This document shows, piece by piece, positions 1 to 9,819 of a stretch of 64,000 bases of DNA. The stretch comes from Parvibaculum sp. (GTDB lineage Bacteria; Pseudomonadota; Alphaproteobacteria; Parvibaculales; Parvibaculaceae), in NCBI RefSeq assembly GCF_030694575.1, contig NZ_JAUYUS010000064.1, positions 28,338 through 92,337 on the forward strand. The letters are read 5' to 3'. How positions within the stretch are numbered: the stretch's first letter is position 1; each line of letters starts with the position of its first letter. The notes beneath the pieces are model-generated. The model searched no databases and was not told the DNA's origin. It worked only from the letters and a program-made list of their open reading frames with translations. The position numbers and the translations under genes are program-made.

Positions 1-435
1 ATCCGCGAATTCGGTGAGGCCGTCGGCATCGATTTCCGGTTTGAAAAGATCGAACGGTCGCCGAACACTCTGGACAGCCATCGCCTCATCCGCTGGGCCG
101 GCACCGCCGGATGCCAGAACGAAATGGTCGACATCCTCTTTCGCCGCTATTTCGAGGATGGCGAGGATATAGGCTCCCACGACGTTCTCGCCGACGCGGC
201 GACGGAGGCCGGCATGGATGCCGATATCGTGCGCGATCTCCTCCTCAAAGATGCCGACAAGGAACTGATCCGGCAGGAAGACATGCTCGCGCGGCAGATG
301 GGGATATCGGGCGTGCCGAGCTTCGTCGTCAATTCGAAATGGGTGATGGTCGGTGCGCAGGAACCTGAAACACTCGTGAGGATGTTCAACAAACTCCTCG
401 CGCGCGAAGCCGAGGAAGCGGCTGCGGCTCAATAG
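1..435 (+). CDS. DsbA-family (FrnE-like) thiol oxidoreductase, 5'-truncated by window edge
   Basis: Frame 1 is open from base 1 (IREFGEAVGIDFRFEKIERSPNTLDSHRLIRWA...GISGVPSFVVNSKWVMVGAQ); GVPSFV thioredoxin-fold cis-Pro region. Confidence 0.85.
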   Translation: MREFGEAVGIDFRFEKIERSPNTLDSHRLIRWAGTAGCQNEMVDILFRRYFEDGEDIGSHDVLADAATEAGMDADIVRDLLLKDADKELIRQEDMLARQMGISGVPSFVVNSKWVMVGAQEPETLVRMFNKLLAREAEEAAAAQ

Positions 436-439
436 CGGT

Positions 440-3400
440 TCAGGCAGCCTTGGCCAGCGCGGCAAGCTTCGCGAGCGTCGTCATCAGGCGATGCGTACCC
501 GCGAGCCGTTCCGCCGGCGTTTCCCAATCGCGTTTGAAGACGAGCTTGTGATCCGGGCGCAGCTTCGCATTGCCGCGCTCGTCGTTGATAACCTCGACCA
601 GCGCGCCCGGATTCGGGAACGTATTTTCGCGGAAGGAAAGCACGACACCTTTCGGACCCGCTTCGATCTTCTCAACATTCGCGGCCCGGCAGAGACCCTT
701 GATCTCCACGATCTTGAGCAGGAATTCGACTTCCTGCGGCAACTTGCCGAAACGGTCGATCAGTTCCGCGGCGAAGCCGTCGATCTCGGAGCGCGTTTCG
801 ACGTCGGACAGGCGCCGGTAAAGCGCCATGCGCGCATCGAGGTCGGGAACGTAACCATCCGGAATGAGAACGGGCGTCCCGACATTGATCTGCGGCGACC
901 AGTGGCCTTCATCGTCTTCGATGCCGCCGCGCATGGATGCCACGGCTTCCTCCAGCATCTCCTGATAAAGTTCGTAGCCAACTTCCTTGATATGGCCGGA
1001 TTGCTCGTCGCCGAGCAGATTTCCTGCACCTCGAATATCGAGATCATGGCTCGCGAGAGAGAAGCCGGCGCCGAGCGAGTCAAGCGATTGAAGGACGCGC
1101 AGGCGCTTCTCCGCACCGGCCGTCAGCGTCCTGTTCGCGGGCACCGTGAGATAGGCGTAGGCGCGCGCCTTGGACCGGCCGACACGTCCGCGCAACTGAT
1201 AAAGTTGCGCAAGACCGAACATGTCGGCGCGATGCACCACAAGCGTATTCGCCGTCGGAATGTCGAGGCCGGATTCGACAATGGTCGTCGAAACGAGAAC
1301 GTCGTATTTCCCGTCATAGAACGCGGTCATCTTGTCTTCGATTTCACCGGCGGCCATCTGGCCATGCGCGGCGATGAACTTCACCTCCGGCACATATTGC
1401 CGGAGAAATTCTTCAGCCTCGGCGAGGTCCGCGATGCGCGGAACGACATAGAAGCTTTGCCCGCCGCGATAATGCTCGCGAAGCAGCGCCTCCCGAACCA
1501 CGACGGGATCAAAAGGCGAGACGTAGGTGCGCACGGCCAGGCGGTCGACCGGCGGCGTCGCGATGAGCGACAATTCGCGCACGCCTGACAATGCCAGCTG
1601 AAGCGTGCGCGGAATCGGCGTCGCGGTGAGCGTAAGAACATGAACCTCGGCCCGAAGTTTCTTCAGCTGCTCCTTGTGCACCACGCCGAAATGCTGCTCT
1701 TCATCGACGATGACCAGTCCGAGATTGCGAAACTTTATCTGCTTGCCGAGCAAAGCATGCGTGCCGATGACGATGTCGACCTGTCCGCTGGCAAGCCCTT
1801 CCCTGGCTTCCGTCATGTCCTTCGCCGAAACGAGGCGCGACATCTGACGAAGCTTGACGGGTAATCCCTGAAAGCGGGTTGCGAACGTACGATAGTGCTG
1901 CCGCGCAAGCAGCGTTGTAGGAACGACGACCGCAACCTGGAAGCCCGCCAGAGCGGCGACGAAGGCCGAGCGCAGCGCGACTTCCGTCTTGCCGAAGCCG
2001 ACATCGCCGCAAACAAGCCGGTCCATCGGCCGGCCGCGCGCGAGATCCTCCAGCACGGCATCGATCGCCTGTTCCTGATCTTCGGTTTCGGTAAAGGGAA
2101 AGCGCGCGCAGAATTCGTCGTAGGCGCCGGGCTGGGGCTCCATGGCAGGCGCGCTCTTGAGTTCGCGTGCGGCGGCGATCTTTATGAGTTCCGCCGCCAT
2201 CTCGCGAATACGTTCCTTGAGACGCGCCTTCCGCGCCTGCCAGCCCGTGCCGCCGAGGCGGTCGAGCTGCGCATCCTCATCGTCGGAACCGTAGCGCGAC
2301 AGGAGTTCGATATTCTCGACCGGCAGATAGAGCTTGTCGCCGCCGTGATAGATCAGGAGGAGGCAATCATGGGGCGCGCCCATAACCTCGATCGCCTGCA
2401 GCCGCTCGAACCTGCCGATGCCGTGATCGACGTGCACGACGAGGTCGCCCGGCGACAGGCTCGATGCTTCCGTCAGGAAGTTCTCGGCGCGCTTCTTGCG
2501 CCTCTGCCGGACGAGACGGTCGCCGAGGACATCCTGTTCGCTGATAAGCGCAAGCTCATCCGTCTCGAAGCCGGCTTCCAGACCGAGAACAATCAGCGAA
2601 ACTGCACTTTTGTTAACGGCGTTAACATCGGCCCAGCTATCCGCCAGGAGAACATTTCCGATACCGTGGTCGGCGAGAACATGCTGAAGCCGGTCGCGCG
2701 CGCCCTCACTCCAGCTTGCAATGGCGATGCGCTTGCCGGCACGGCGCAGCCCAAGAATGTGTCCCCCGAGAACCTCGAAAATGTTCACCCCATCCTGAGC
2801 GCGTTCCGGCGCGAAGTTCCGGCCCTGCTTGCCGCCCAGGTTGATACCTGCGGTCTCGGGAACGCTGAACGGCGTCAGTGCGCGTACGCGCCGCTCTCCG
2901 ATCACCTTTCCCCACTCGTCGGCCGTGAGGTAAAGCGCGTCCGGCTTGAGCGGTTTGTAGCTTGGCGCGTCGATGGCGAGCTTGGCTTCACGCGCAGTTT
3001 TGCGGGCTTCGACGCGTGCTTCGTAGTAGTCGCCGATCAATTCGAGGCGCGCGGAATTCGCGTCTTCCGCCTGCGCGTCAAGCGTCACCATGGCATCCGA
3101 AGCGTAATCGAAAAGCGTTTCGAGCCGCTCGTGAAAGAGCGGCAGCCAGTGTTCCATGCCCGCATGCTTGCGGCCTTCGCTGACCGCCTCGTAGAGCGGG
3201 TCGCCGTCGGTTACGGCTCCGAGCGTTGCCACATAGGCCGCGCGAAACCGTCTGATCGCTTCCTTGTCGAGATGTATCTCGCTTGCAGGTACCAGATCGA
3301 GCCCATGTAACTGACCGACGGTGCGCTGCGTGGCGGCATCGAAGCTGCGAATGGCATCGAGCGTGTCGCCGAACATATCGAGCCTGACCGGAAGCTCGAA

Positions 3401-3946
3401 GCCGGATGGATAGATGTCGACGATGCCGCCGCGCACGGCGAATTCTCCAGGCTCGCGGACGGTTCCTGTCCGGCTGTAGCCATTCGCGGCGAGATAGCTT
3501 GTGAGTTCGTCCAGGTCGATCCGGTTACCGGTCCGGGCAGACCATGCTGATGTCTTGACGGTCTCACGGGCGGGAACCCGCTGCAGAACGGCATTGACGG
3601 TCGCGAGGAGTACGAGCGGTTTCTCGCCGGCCCTCTCCTGCCGCGCAACGAGGCGCGACAACGCCGCCATGCGCCGCGCGCTGATATCCACGTTCGGAGA
3701 CACGCGGTCATAGGGAAGGCAATCCCATGCCGGGAAGCTCTCGATTTCGATATCGGGCGCGAAGAACGCTAGCGCCTCGGCGAGCGCAGCCATGCGCGCA
3801 TCGTCGCGCGCGACATGCAGGATCGTTTGCCCTCCCTCGGGCAGGCGCCGCGCCATGTCCGCCAGAACCAGCGCGTCGAAGCCCTCGGGCGTTTCGCCCA
3901 AGGTCAGACGGCCTGGCGCCGAGACGATTTCAGTGAATTTCTTCAA
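440..3946 (-). CDS. mfd: transcription-repair coupling factor
   Basis: 1168 aa SF2 helicase: DRLVCGDVGFGKTEVALRSAF, VDEEQHFGV, TATPIPRTLQ, TRCF C-terminal domain. Confidence 0.97.
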   Translation of the reverse strand: MKKFTEIVSAPGRLTLGETPEGFDALVLADMARRLPEGGQTILHVARDDARMAALAEALAFFAPDIEIESFPAWDCLPYDRVSPNVDISARRMAALSRLVARQERAGEKPLVLLATVNAVLQRVPARETVKTSAWSARTGNRIDLDELTSYLAANGYSRTGTVREPGEFAVRGGIVDIYPSGFELPVRLDMFGDTLDAIRSFDAATQRTVGQLHGLDLVPASEIHLDKEAIRRFRAAYVATLGAVTDGDPLYEAVSEGRKHAGMEHWLPLFHERLETLFDYASDAMVTLDAQAEDANSARLELIGDYYEARVEARKTAREAKLAIDAPSYKPLKPDALYLTADEWGKVIGERRVRALTPFSVPETAGINLGGKQGRNFAPERAQDGVNIFEVLGGHILGLRRAGKRIAIASWSEGARDRLQHVLADHGIGNVLLADSWADVNAVNKSAVSLIVLGLEAGFETDELALISEQDVLGDRLVRQRRKKRAENFLTEASSLSPGDLVVHVDHGIGRFERLQAIEVMGAPHDCLLLIYHGGDKLYLPVENIELLSRYGSDDEDAQLDRLGGTGWQARKARLKERIREMAAELIKIAAARELKSAPAMEPQPGAYDEFCARFPFTETEDQEQAIDAVLEDLARGRPMDRLVCGDVGFGKTEVALRSAFVAALAGFQVAVVVPTTLLARQHYRTFATRFQGLPVKLRQMSRLVSAKDMTEAREGLASGQVDIVIGTHALLGKQIKFRNLGLVIVDEEQHFGVVHKEQLKKLRAEVHVLTLTATPIPRTLQLALSGVRELSLIATPPVDRLAVRTYVSPFDPVVVREALLREHYRGGQSFYVVPRIADLAEAEEFLRQYVPEVKFIAAHGQMAAGEIEDKMTAFYDGKYDVLVSTTIVESGLDIPTANTLVVHRADMFGLAQLYQLRGRVGRSKARAYAYLTVPANRTLTAGAEKRLRVLQSLDSLGAGFSLASHDLDIRGAGNLLGDEQSGHIKEVGYELYQEMLEEAVASMRGGIEDDEGHWSPQINVGTPVLIPDGYVPDLDARMALYRRLSDVETRSEIDGFAAELIDRFGKLPQEVEFLLKIVEIKGLCRAANVEKIEAGPKGVVLSFRENTFPNPGALVEVINDERGNAKLRPDHKLVFKRDWETPAERLAGTHRLMTTLAKLAALAKAA

Positions 3947-3963
3947 GCAGATGGCTGCCCCGG

Positions 3964-4269
3964 CTATCGCTGCCAGAGCGGTCCCTTCATGTGATTGAAC
4001 GTGCGGATTCGGGCCAGCAGCCCTGTATCGTGTTCCGGGGCCACGTTTTCGCGTCCGGTGACCCAGTTGTAAAGCGTCGTATCTTCGACGGCGATCAGCT
4101 CTTCATATTGATCGAGTTCCGAATCCGTCAACGATTCCAATGTGCTGTCGGCAAAATGGCCGAGGATGAGGTCCATTTCCTTGATCCCGCGGTGCCACGA
4201 GCGGAACTTGAGCCGCCGCAGGCGCACATCGCGGTCGAGGTGGTCTCCGGGCTCTCCAGTCTCAGCCAT
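3964..4269 (-). CDS. sdhE: succinate dehydrogenase assembly factor 2 (SdhE family)
   Basis: Internal start MAETGEPGDHLDRDVRLRRLKFRSWHRGIKEMDLILGHFA; RGxxE motif; conserved mfd-sdhE-recG neighbourhood. Confidence 0.9.
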   Translation of the reverse strand: MAETGEPGDHLDRDVRLRRLKFRSWHRGIKEMDLILGHFADSTLESLTDSELDQYEELIAVEDTTLYNWVTGRENVAPEHDTGLLARIRTFNHMKGPLWQR

Positions 4270-4366
4270 GTCTGTCTCCGCGTCGCATGGCCGGGATATA
4301 GACCGTGAGCGCTCCCATGTCATTAGAATGGCCGCATGATTCCCAGCTGTCCCCGGAGCGCGGCCG

Positions 4367-6451
4367 ATGCGGCCTGAAGTGCTTTTTCCCCTTTTCGCGC
4401 CGGCGCGCTCGCTGCCGGGCATCGGACCACGCCTTGAAGCGCTGGTCGAGAAGCTTGCGGGGCCGAAGGTCGTCGATCTGCTTTGGCACCTGCCATCCGG
4501 CCTGATCGACCGCCGCAACCGGCCAGCCATCGCCGAGGTGCGCGACGGCGACATCGCGACCATGGAGGTGACGGTCGGGCTTCACATTCCGCCACGGACG
4601 AAACGGCTCCCTTATCGGGTACATGTCTTCGACGACACAGGCGAGATGCAGATCGTCTTCTTCAACGCGAGACCGGAGCACGTCGCCAAGCTGTTGCCCG
4701 AGGGCCAGCGCCGGATTGTTTCGGGCCGCGTCGAGTTTTATCAGGGCGCGCCGCAGATGACGCATCCGGATCATATGATCGGGCTCGATGAACTGGCTGA
4801 CCTGCCGCTTCTGGAGCCGGTCTACCCGTTGACGGCGGGCCTGCCGCTGAAAGCGATCCAGAAAGCCATTCGGGGCGCGTTGCCGCGTCTTCCGGACCTG
4901 CCGGAATGGCAGGATGGGCCCTGGCTCAAGGCACGCGGTTGGGCACCATGGAAAAACTCGCTCGTCGCAGCGCATGAACCGCAATCCTCCGCCGATCTCG
5001 AATCCGACGCCTCTGCCCGCGCGCGCCTCGCCTATGACGAATTGCTGGCAAACCAGCTGGCGCTCGGTCTCGTAAGATTGCGCATGCGCCGCCTGCCCGG
5101 CCGCTCCATCACCGGCGACGGGCACCTGAGGAAGAAGGTGGAAGCAGCCCTTCCCTTCGCGCTGACGGGCGCGCAGCTTCGGGCCCTCGCGGAAATCTCC
5201 GCCGACATGAAGAGCGAGCACCGGATGTTGCGTCTGCTGCAGGGGGATGTCGGCAGCGGCAAAACGGTGGTGGCGTTGCTCGCCATGCTGAACGCAGTAG
5301 AGGCGGGCTTTCAGGCCGCCATGATGGCACCGACGGAAATTCTCGCACGGCAGCATTACACCACGCTGGCACCGCTATGCACCGCAGCGGGCATCCGCCT
5401 CGAACTGCTGACCGGCCGCGAAAAGGGAAAGCGGCGGGAGGATATCCTCATGGCGCTCGCAAACGGGGATATCGACATACTGGTCGGGACCCATGCGCTG
5501 TTTCAGGGCGATGTCACCTTCAGCGATCTTGCCTTCGCCGTCGTCGACGAACAGCACCGTTTTGGCGTGCATCAACGTCTCATGCTGACGTCCAAAGGCG
5601 GGACGGGCACGGACGTACTGGTAATGACGGCGACGCCGATCCCGCGCACCCTGACGCTCACCGCTTATGGCGACATGGACGTGTCGAAACTCGACGAGAA
5701 GCCGCCAGGGCGAAAGCCCGTCGATACGCGCGCCCTTCCGCTCGACCGGCTGAACGATGTAGTCGCCGGCCTCAACCGCGCACTTGCGCGAGGCGATCAG
5801 GTTTACTGGGTCTGCCCGCTTGTCGAGGAATCCGACGAAGTCGACGCGGCGGCCGCCGAAGAACGTCATCGGCACCTTCAATCGATTTTCGGTGAGAAAG
5901 TCGGGCTGGTGCACGGGCGCATGAAAGCCGCCGACAAGGACGCCGTCATGGCCCGCTTTCAGGCGGGCGAAATTCGTATCCTTGTCGCAACCACGGTAAT
6001 CGAGGTCGGTGTCAACGTGCCGACGGCCACCGTCATGGTGATCGAGCACGCCGAACGCTTCGGCCTCGCGCAGCTTCACCAGTTGCGCGGACGTGTGGGC
6101 CGCGGCGGGGATAAATCGAGTTGCCTGCTTCTTTATCAGGCACCGTTGGGGGAAACGGCTGCCGCCCGCATCAAGATCATGCGCGAAACGGAGGACGGTT
6201 TTCGCATCGCCGAGGAAGACCTGCGGCTACGCGGGGCGGGCGAACTCCTTGGCACACGCCAAAGCGGCTTGCCTTCGTTCCGTCTCGCGAATATCGAAAC
6301 ACAGCAGGAATTGCTGGCCGCAGCCTATGACGACGCACGGCTCATTCTCGACCGCGACGCAGAACTCGAAAGTCCGCGCGGCCAGGCATTGCGCATATTG
6401 CTGTATCTGTTCGAGCGGGACGAAGCGATCCGCTACCTGCGATCAGGATGA
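4367..6451 (+). CDS. recG: ATP-dependent DNA helicase RecG
   Basis: 694 aa; LLQGDVGSGKTVVALLAML, VDEQHRFGVHQR, TATPIPRTL, RGRVGRG. Confidence 0.97.
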   Translation: MRPEVLFPLFAPARSLPGIGPRLEALVEKLAGPKVVDLLWHLPSGLIDRRNRPAIAEVRDGDIATMEVTVGLHIPPRTKRLPYRVHVFDDTGEMQIVFFNARPEHVAKLLPEGQRRIVSGRVEFYQGAPQMTHPDHMIGLDELADLPLLEPVYPLTAGLPLKAIQKAIRGALPRLPDLPEWQDGPWLKARGWAPWKNSLVAAHEPQSSADLESDASARARLAYDELLANQLALGLVRLRMRRLPGRSITGDGHLRKKVEAALPFALTGAQLRALAEISADMKSEHRMLRLLQGDVGSGKTVVALLAMLNAVEAGFQAAMMAPTEILARQHYTTLAPLCTAAGIRLELLTGREKGKRREDILMALANGDIDILVGTHALFQGDVTFSDLAFAVVDEQHRFGVHQRLMLTSKGGTGTDVLVMTATPIPRTLTLTAYGDMDVSKLDEKPPGRKPVDTRALPLDRLNDVVAGLNRALARGDQVYWVCPLVEESDEVDAAAAEERHRHLQSIFGEKVGLVHGRMKAADKDAVMARFQAGEIRILVATTVIEVGVNVPTATVMVIEHAERFGLAQLHQLRGRVGRGGDKSSCLLLYQAPLGETAAARIKIMRETEDGFRIAEEDLRLRGAGELLGTRQSGLPSFRLANIETQQELLAAAYDDARLILDRDAELESPRGQALRILLYLFERDEAIRYLRSG

Positions 6452-7207
6452 CGCCGTCCGTGGATTGGCGACAACGACCGCCTCCGGCGTCTCGCCAGGG
6501 ACCTTGCGCGGCGGCTCGACGAGACCTGCGGAGATGATGAGCTTCGCGCCCTCCTCGATCGTCATATCCAGAATTTGCACATCGGCACGCGGCACAAAAA
6601 GAAGAAAGCCGGACGTGGGGTTCGGCGTCGTCGGCAGGAAGACACTCATGAGATCGTGGCCCGTCCGGTCCACGATTTCGCCCTTTGTCTGGGTTGTGAT
6701 GAAGACGATGCAGTAGATTCCCCGACGGGGATATTCGATGAGACCGACGTCACGGAACGAGGCGTTGGACTGCGAGATCACCGTCTCGAAAATCTGCTTG
6801 AAGGCACCGTAGATGCTTCGCACCACAGGCATCCGGTCGACAAGCCGCTCCCCGAAATTGAGCACCGCCCGTCCGAAGAAATTGGCGGTAAGCGCGCCGA
6901 GCAGCGTCAGCAGCACGAAAGCGATAAGGAGCCCGAGGCCGGGGATATCGAAAGGAAGATAGTTATCCGGCTGATAACGGTCCGGAATGAGCGGCGTAAA
7001 CCAGGTGTCGATCAGGTCGATGAACCAGCGGGTGATCCAGATCGTAAGGCCGATCGGAGCCGCCACGACGATGCCGGTCAGGAAGTAATTGCGGATTCTC
7101 GTCATGAAACCGATGGGCTTGGCAGGCAGAATCAAATGCGGCTCGGTGCCTGGCCGGTTCGGGTCTTCGCTGTGCTGATCGCTCATCTGAACCGCCGCAT
7201 GCCTCAC
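6443..7207 (-). CDS. DUF502 family membrane protein
   Basis: RNYFLTGIVVAAPIGLTIWITRWFIDLID and GRAVLNFGERLVDRMPVVRSIYGAFKQ are typical of DUF502. Confidence 0.85.
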   Translation of the reverse strand: MRHAAVQMSDQHSEDPNRPGTEPHLILPAKPIGFMTRIRNYFLTGIVVAAPIGLTIWITRWFIDLIDTWFTPLIPDRYQPDNYLPFDIPGLGLLIAFVLLTLLGALTANFFGRAVLNFGERLVDRMPVVRSIYGAFKQIFETVISQSNASFRDVGLIEYPRRGIYCIVFITTQTKGEIVDRTGHDLMSVFLPTTPNPTSGFLLFVPRADVQILDMTIEEGAKLIISAGLVEPPRKVPGETPEAVVVANPRTASS

Positions 7208-7380
7208 ATTTTTGCCGCCGCCCCAAGTTGACGCCGGGGCGCGCTGGCCTCGGGCGCGCCGCCTCTTTCATAGCATTGTGCCCCTTCCCTGTCAGGCCTA
7301 TGCGCTTCATCATGCTCCCAATCGGCATAAATCGGGGGCTGGAAGCTCCCGCAAAACAAGCCTTTCTGGGAGAAACAGCA

Positions 7381-8414
7381 TGGCCAGAACTCAACCGGGA
7401 ACAAAGCTTCGGCTCGCACCCGAAGACGAATACACCCACACGCCCGACGCGGCCTCGAACTATAACGAGAGCATGTATTTCAACATGTTCGACCCGGTGA
7501 GAAAGACCGGCGGCTGGTTCCGCCTCGGCAACCGGCCCAATGAGGGCTATGCCGAAATGTCGAACTGCCTCTATCTGCCCGATGGCCGAGTGGCGTTCAT
7601 GTACGCCAAGCCGAAAATTACAGGCAACGAGGAGATGAATGCGGGGGGGATGAAATTCGAAGTGATCGAGCCCCTAAAACGTCTTCGCGTCACTTATTCC
7701 GGCAAGGCGGTCGTTCTCGCCCGGCCGTTCGACATGGCCGATCCGGCCAAAGCCTTCAAGGAGAACCCGGTGGTTCCCTGCGAGGTGGCGCTGGACTACG
7801 AGGGTGTATCGCCGATGTTCGGCGGTGAGACGGTCAAAGAAGACGGGTCGCCGCTCGACCTGGATCCGGAAAAATCATTCGCCAAGGCTCACTATGAGCA
7901 GCACATGGCGGCGAAAGGTTATTTCAAGGTAGGCGACGAGCGTTTCGACGTCTCCGGCTTCGGTCTGCGGGACAAGAGCTGGGGGCCGCGTTACTGGCAG
8001 GCCATCCACTGGTATCGCTGGCTGCCGATGAATTTCGGGCGAGACTTCGGCATGATGATTTCGGTGGTGACGAACGCGGAAGGCAAGCAGCATCAAGGCG
8101 GCATGGTGTTGAAGGACGGCGTCTACGACCTCATAAAATCCTGCAGCATCGAAAGCGACTGGGACGAGAATTGGTATCAGACGGGGCTCCGGGCTCACGT
8201 TGAAACGGAATCCGGCCAGACCTACGACGTAGAGGGCAAGGTGCTGTCGCTCATTCCCCTGCGCAACCGGCGCAAGGGCCCGGACGGAGAAGAACTCAAC
8301 ACCCGCATCACCGAGGGCATGACCGAGTATCGCTGTAACGGACTGACTGGCTATGGCCTGTCCGAGTATCTCGACCAGATCGTGGACGGAGCGCCTGTCG
8401 GCGCGGGGCATTGA
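7381..8414 (+). CDS. DUF7064/DUF7065-like protein of unknown function
   Basis: ATG at 7381 in the 7212..8414 ORF; MARTQPGTKLRLAPEDEYTHTPDAASNYNESMYFNMFDP...; lies directly upstream of a phosphotransferase gene. Confidence 0.7.
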
Positions 8415-8415
8415 A

Positions 8416-9429
8416 ATGGGCGCGGAAGCCAATCCGATAGCGGCACCGCTGGCCCATGTCGTCCGGAACCGCATCGCGGGTGCGACCGGCGTTGCCGGTC
8501 TGAAACGGCTCTCCGGCGGTGCCAGTCAGGAAACCTGGTCCTTCGACGCAATCACCTCCGGCGATCCGGTACAGCTCATTCTGCGCCGTGCCCCCGGGGG
8601 GGAACGAGCGCCGAGCGCCACGGCCGTGCCGCTGGAAACCGAGGCCCGCCTGATCGGCCTGGCCGGCGGCGTGGGCGTACCCGTGCCGACGGTGCGCCAC
8701 ATCCTCGCCCCGGAGGACGGGTTGGGCCATGGCTTTATCATGAACCGCATCGCGGGCGAGACCATCGCAAGGAAAATCCTCCGCGACGATGAATATGCAA
8801 ATGCGCGTCCGAAGCTCGCCCGCCAATGCGGGGAAATCCTCGCCCGACTCCACAACATCGATAAAGCGTCGCTGCCGCCCCTCCGCACATCGCCGGCCCG
8901 CGCTGAAATCGAGCAGTATCTCGGCGTTTACAAGGCGCACGGTCATCCCCATCCGGTATTCGATCTGGCTCTCAGATGGCTGAAGGAAAACGCACCGCCG
9001 GAGTCGACGGACCACACCCTCGTCCATGGCGACTTCCGGAACGGCAATCTCATGATCGGACCCGATGGTGTCCGTGCCGTGCTTGACTGGGAACTCGCCC
9101 ATATCGGCGATCCAATGGAAGATCTCGGGTGGATTTGCGTGAATTCCTGGCGCTTCGGAAATATAGACCAGCCGGTCGGCGGCTTCGGCGCGCGCGAGGA
9201 TATGTTCGAGGGATATGAGGCGGCGGGCGGCGCAAAGGTCGACCCTGCCCGCGTCAAGTTCTGGGAAGTGCTCGGGACGCTCAAATGGGGCATCATGTGC
9301 ACCATCATGGTAACGGCCTTCAAAAGCGGCGCGGACCGCTCCGTCGAACGCGCCACCATCGGCCGCCGCTCATCCGAAACGGAAATCGACTTGCTGCGCC
9401 TTTTGGCGCCGCGCGCGAAGGAGGCATGA
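8416..9429 (+). CDS. phosphotransferase family protein (APH/ACAD10-11/LvaA-like kinase)
   Basis: HTLVHGDFRNGNLMIGPDGVRAVLDWELAHIGDPMEDLGW: APH catalytic and DFG-like motifs. Confidence 0.9.
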   Translation: MGAEANPIAAPLAHVVRNRIAGATGVAGLKRLSGGASQETWSFDAITSGDPVQLILRRAPGGERAPSATAVPLETEARLIGLAGGVGVPVPTVRHILAPEDGLGHGFIMNRIAGETIARKILRDDEYANARPKLARQCGEILARLHNIDKASLPPLRTSPARAEIEQYLGVYKAHGHPHPVFDLALRWLKENAPPESTDHTLVHGDFRNGNLMIGPDGVRAVLDWELAHIGDPMEDLGWICVNSWRFGNIDQPVGGFGAREDMFEGYEAAGGAKVDPARVKFWEVLGTLKWGIMCTIMVTAFKSGADRSVERATIGRRSSETEIDLLRLLAPRAKEA

Positions 9430-9807
9430 ATGCAGGACCAGCCGACAGCGAGCGAACTCGTCGAAGCCGTGGCGGATTTCATCCGCAATCACGCCATGCC
9501 GCAGCTGCAGGGCCATGCCGCTTTTCATGCCCGCGTAGCTGCAAATGCACTCGACATCGTGAAGCGTGAGCTTGAAGTCGCGCCAACGGCCAATCCGGAT
9601 GAGCGCCGGCGGCTGACCGACCTGCTCGGCCATGACGGACCGCTGGAGGAGCTCAACAGCGAGTTGTGCGCAAGGATCGAGGCGGGCGAGATTGGACTCG
9701 ACACACCCGGCCTTGCGGATCACCTGTGGAAGACGACGCTTACCAAGCTCGCGATCGATCAGCCGAACTACTCGGGTTATCGGCGCGCCCTTGAGGAAAG
9801 CCGGTAA
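9430..9807 (+). CDS. DUF6285-like small protein
   Basis: 125 aa, begins immediately after the kinase stop codon; DQPTASELVEAVADFIRNHAMPQLQGHAAFHARVAANALDIVKREL. Confidence 0.75.
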   Translation: MQDQPTASELVEAVADFIRNHAMPQLQGHAAFHARVAANALDIVKRELEVAPTANPDERRRLTDLLGHDGPLEELNSELCARIEAGEIGLDTPGLADHLWKTTLTKLAIDQPNYSGYRRALEESR

Positions 9808-9819
9808 GGGGGACAGAAC

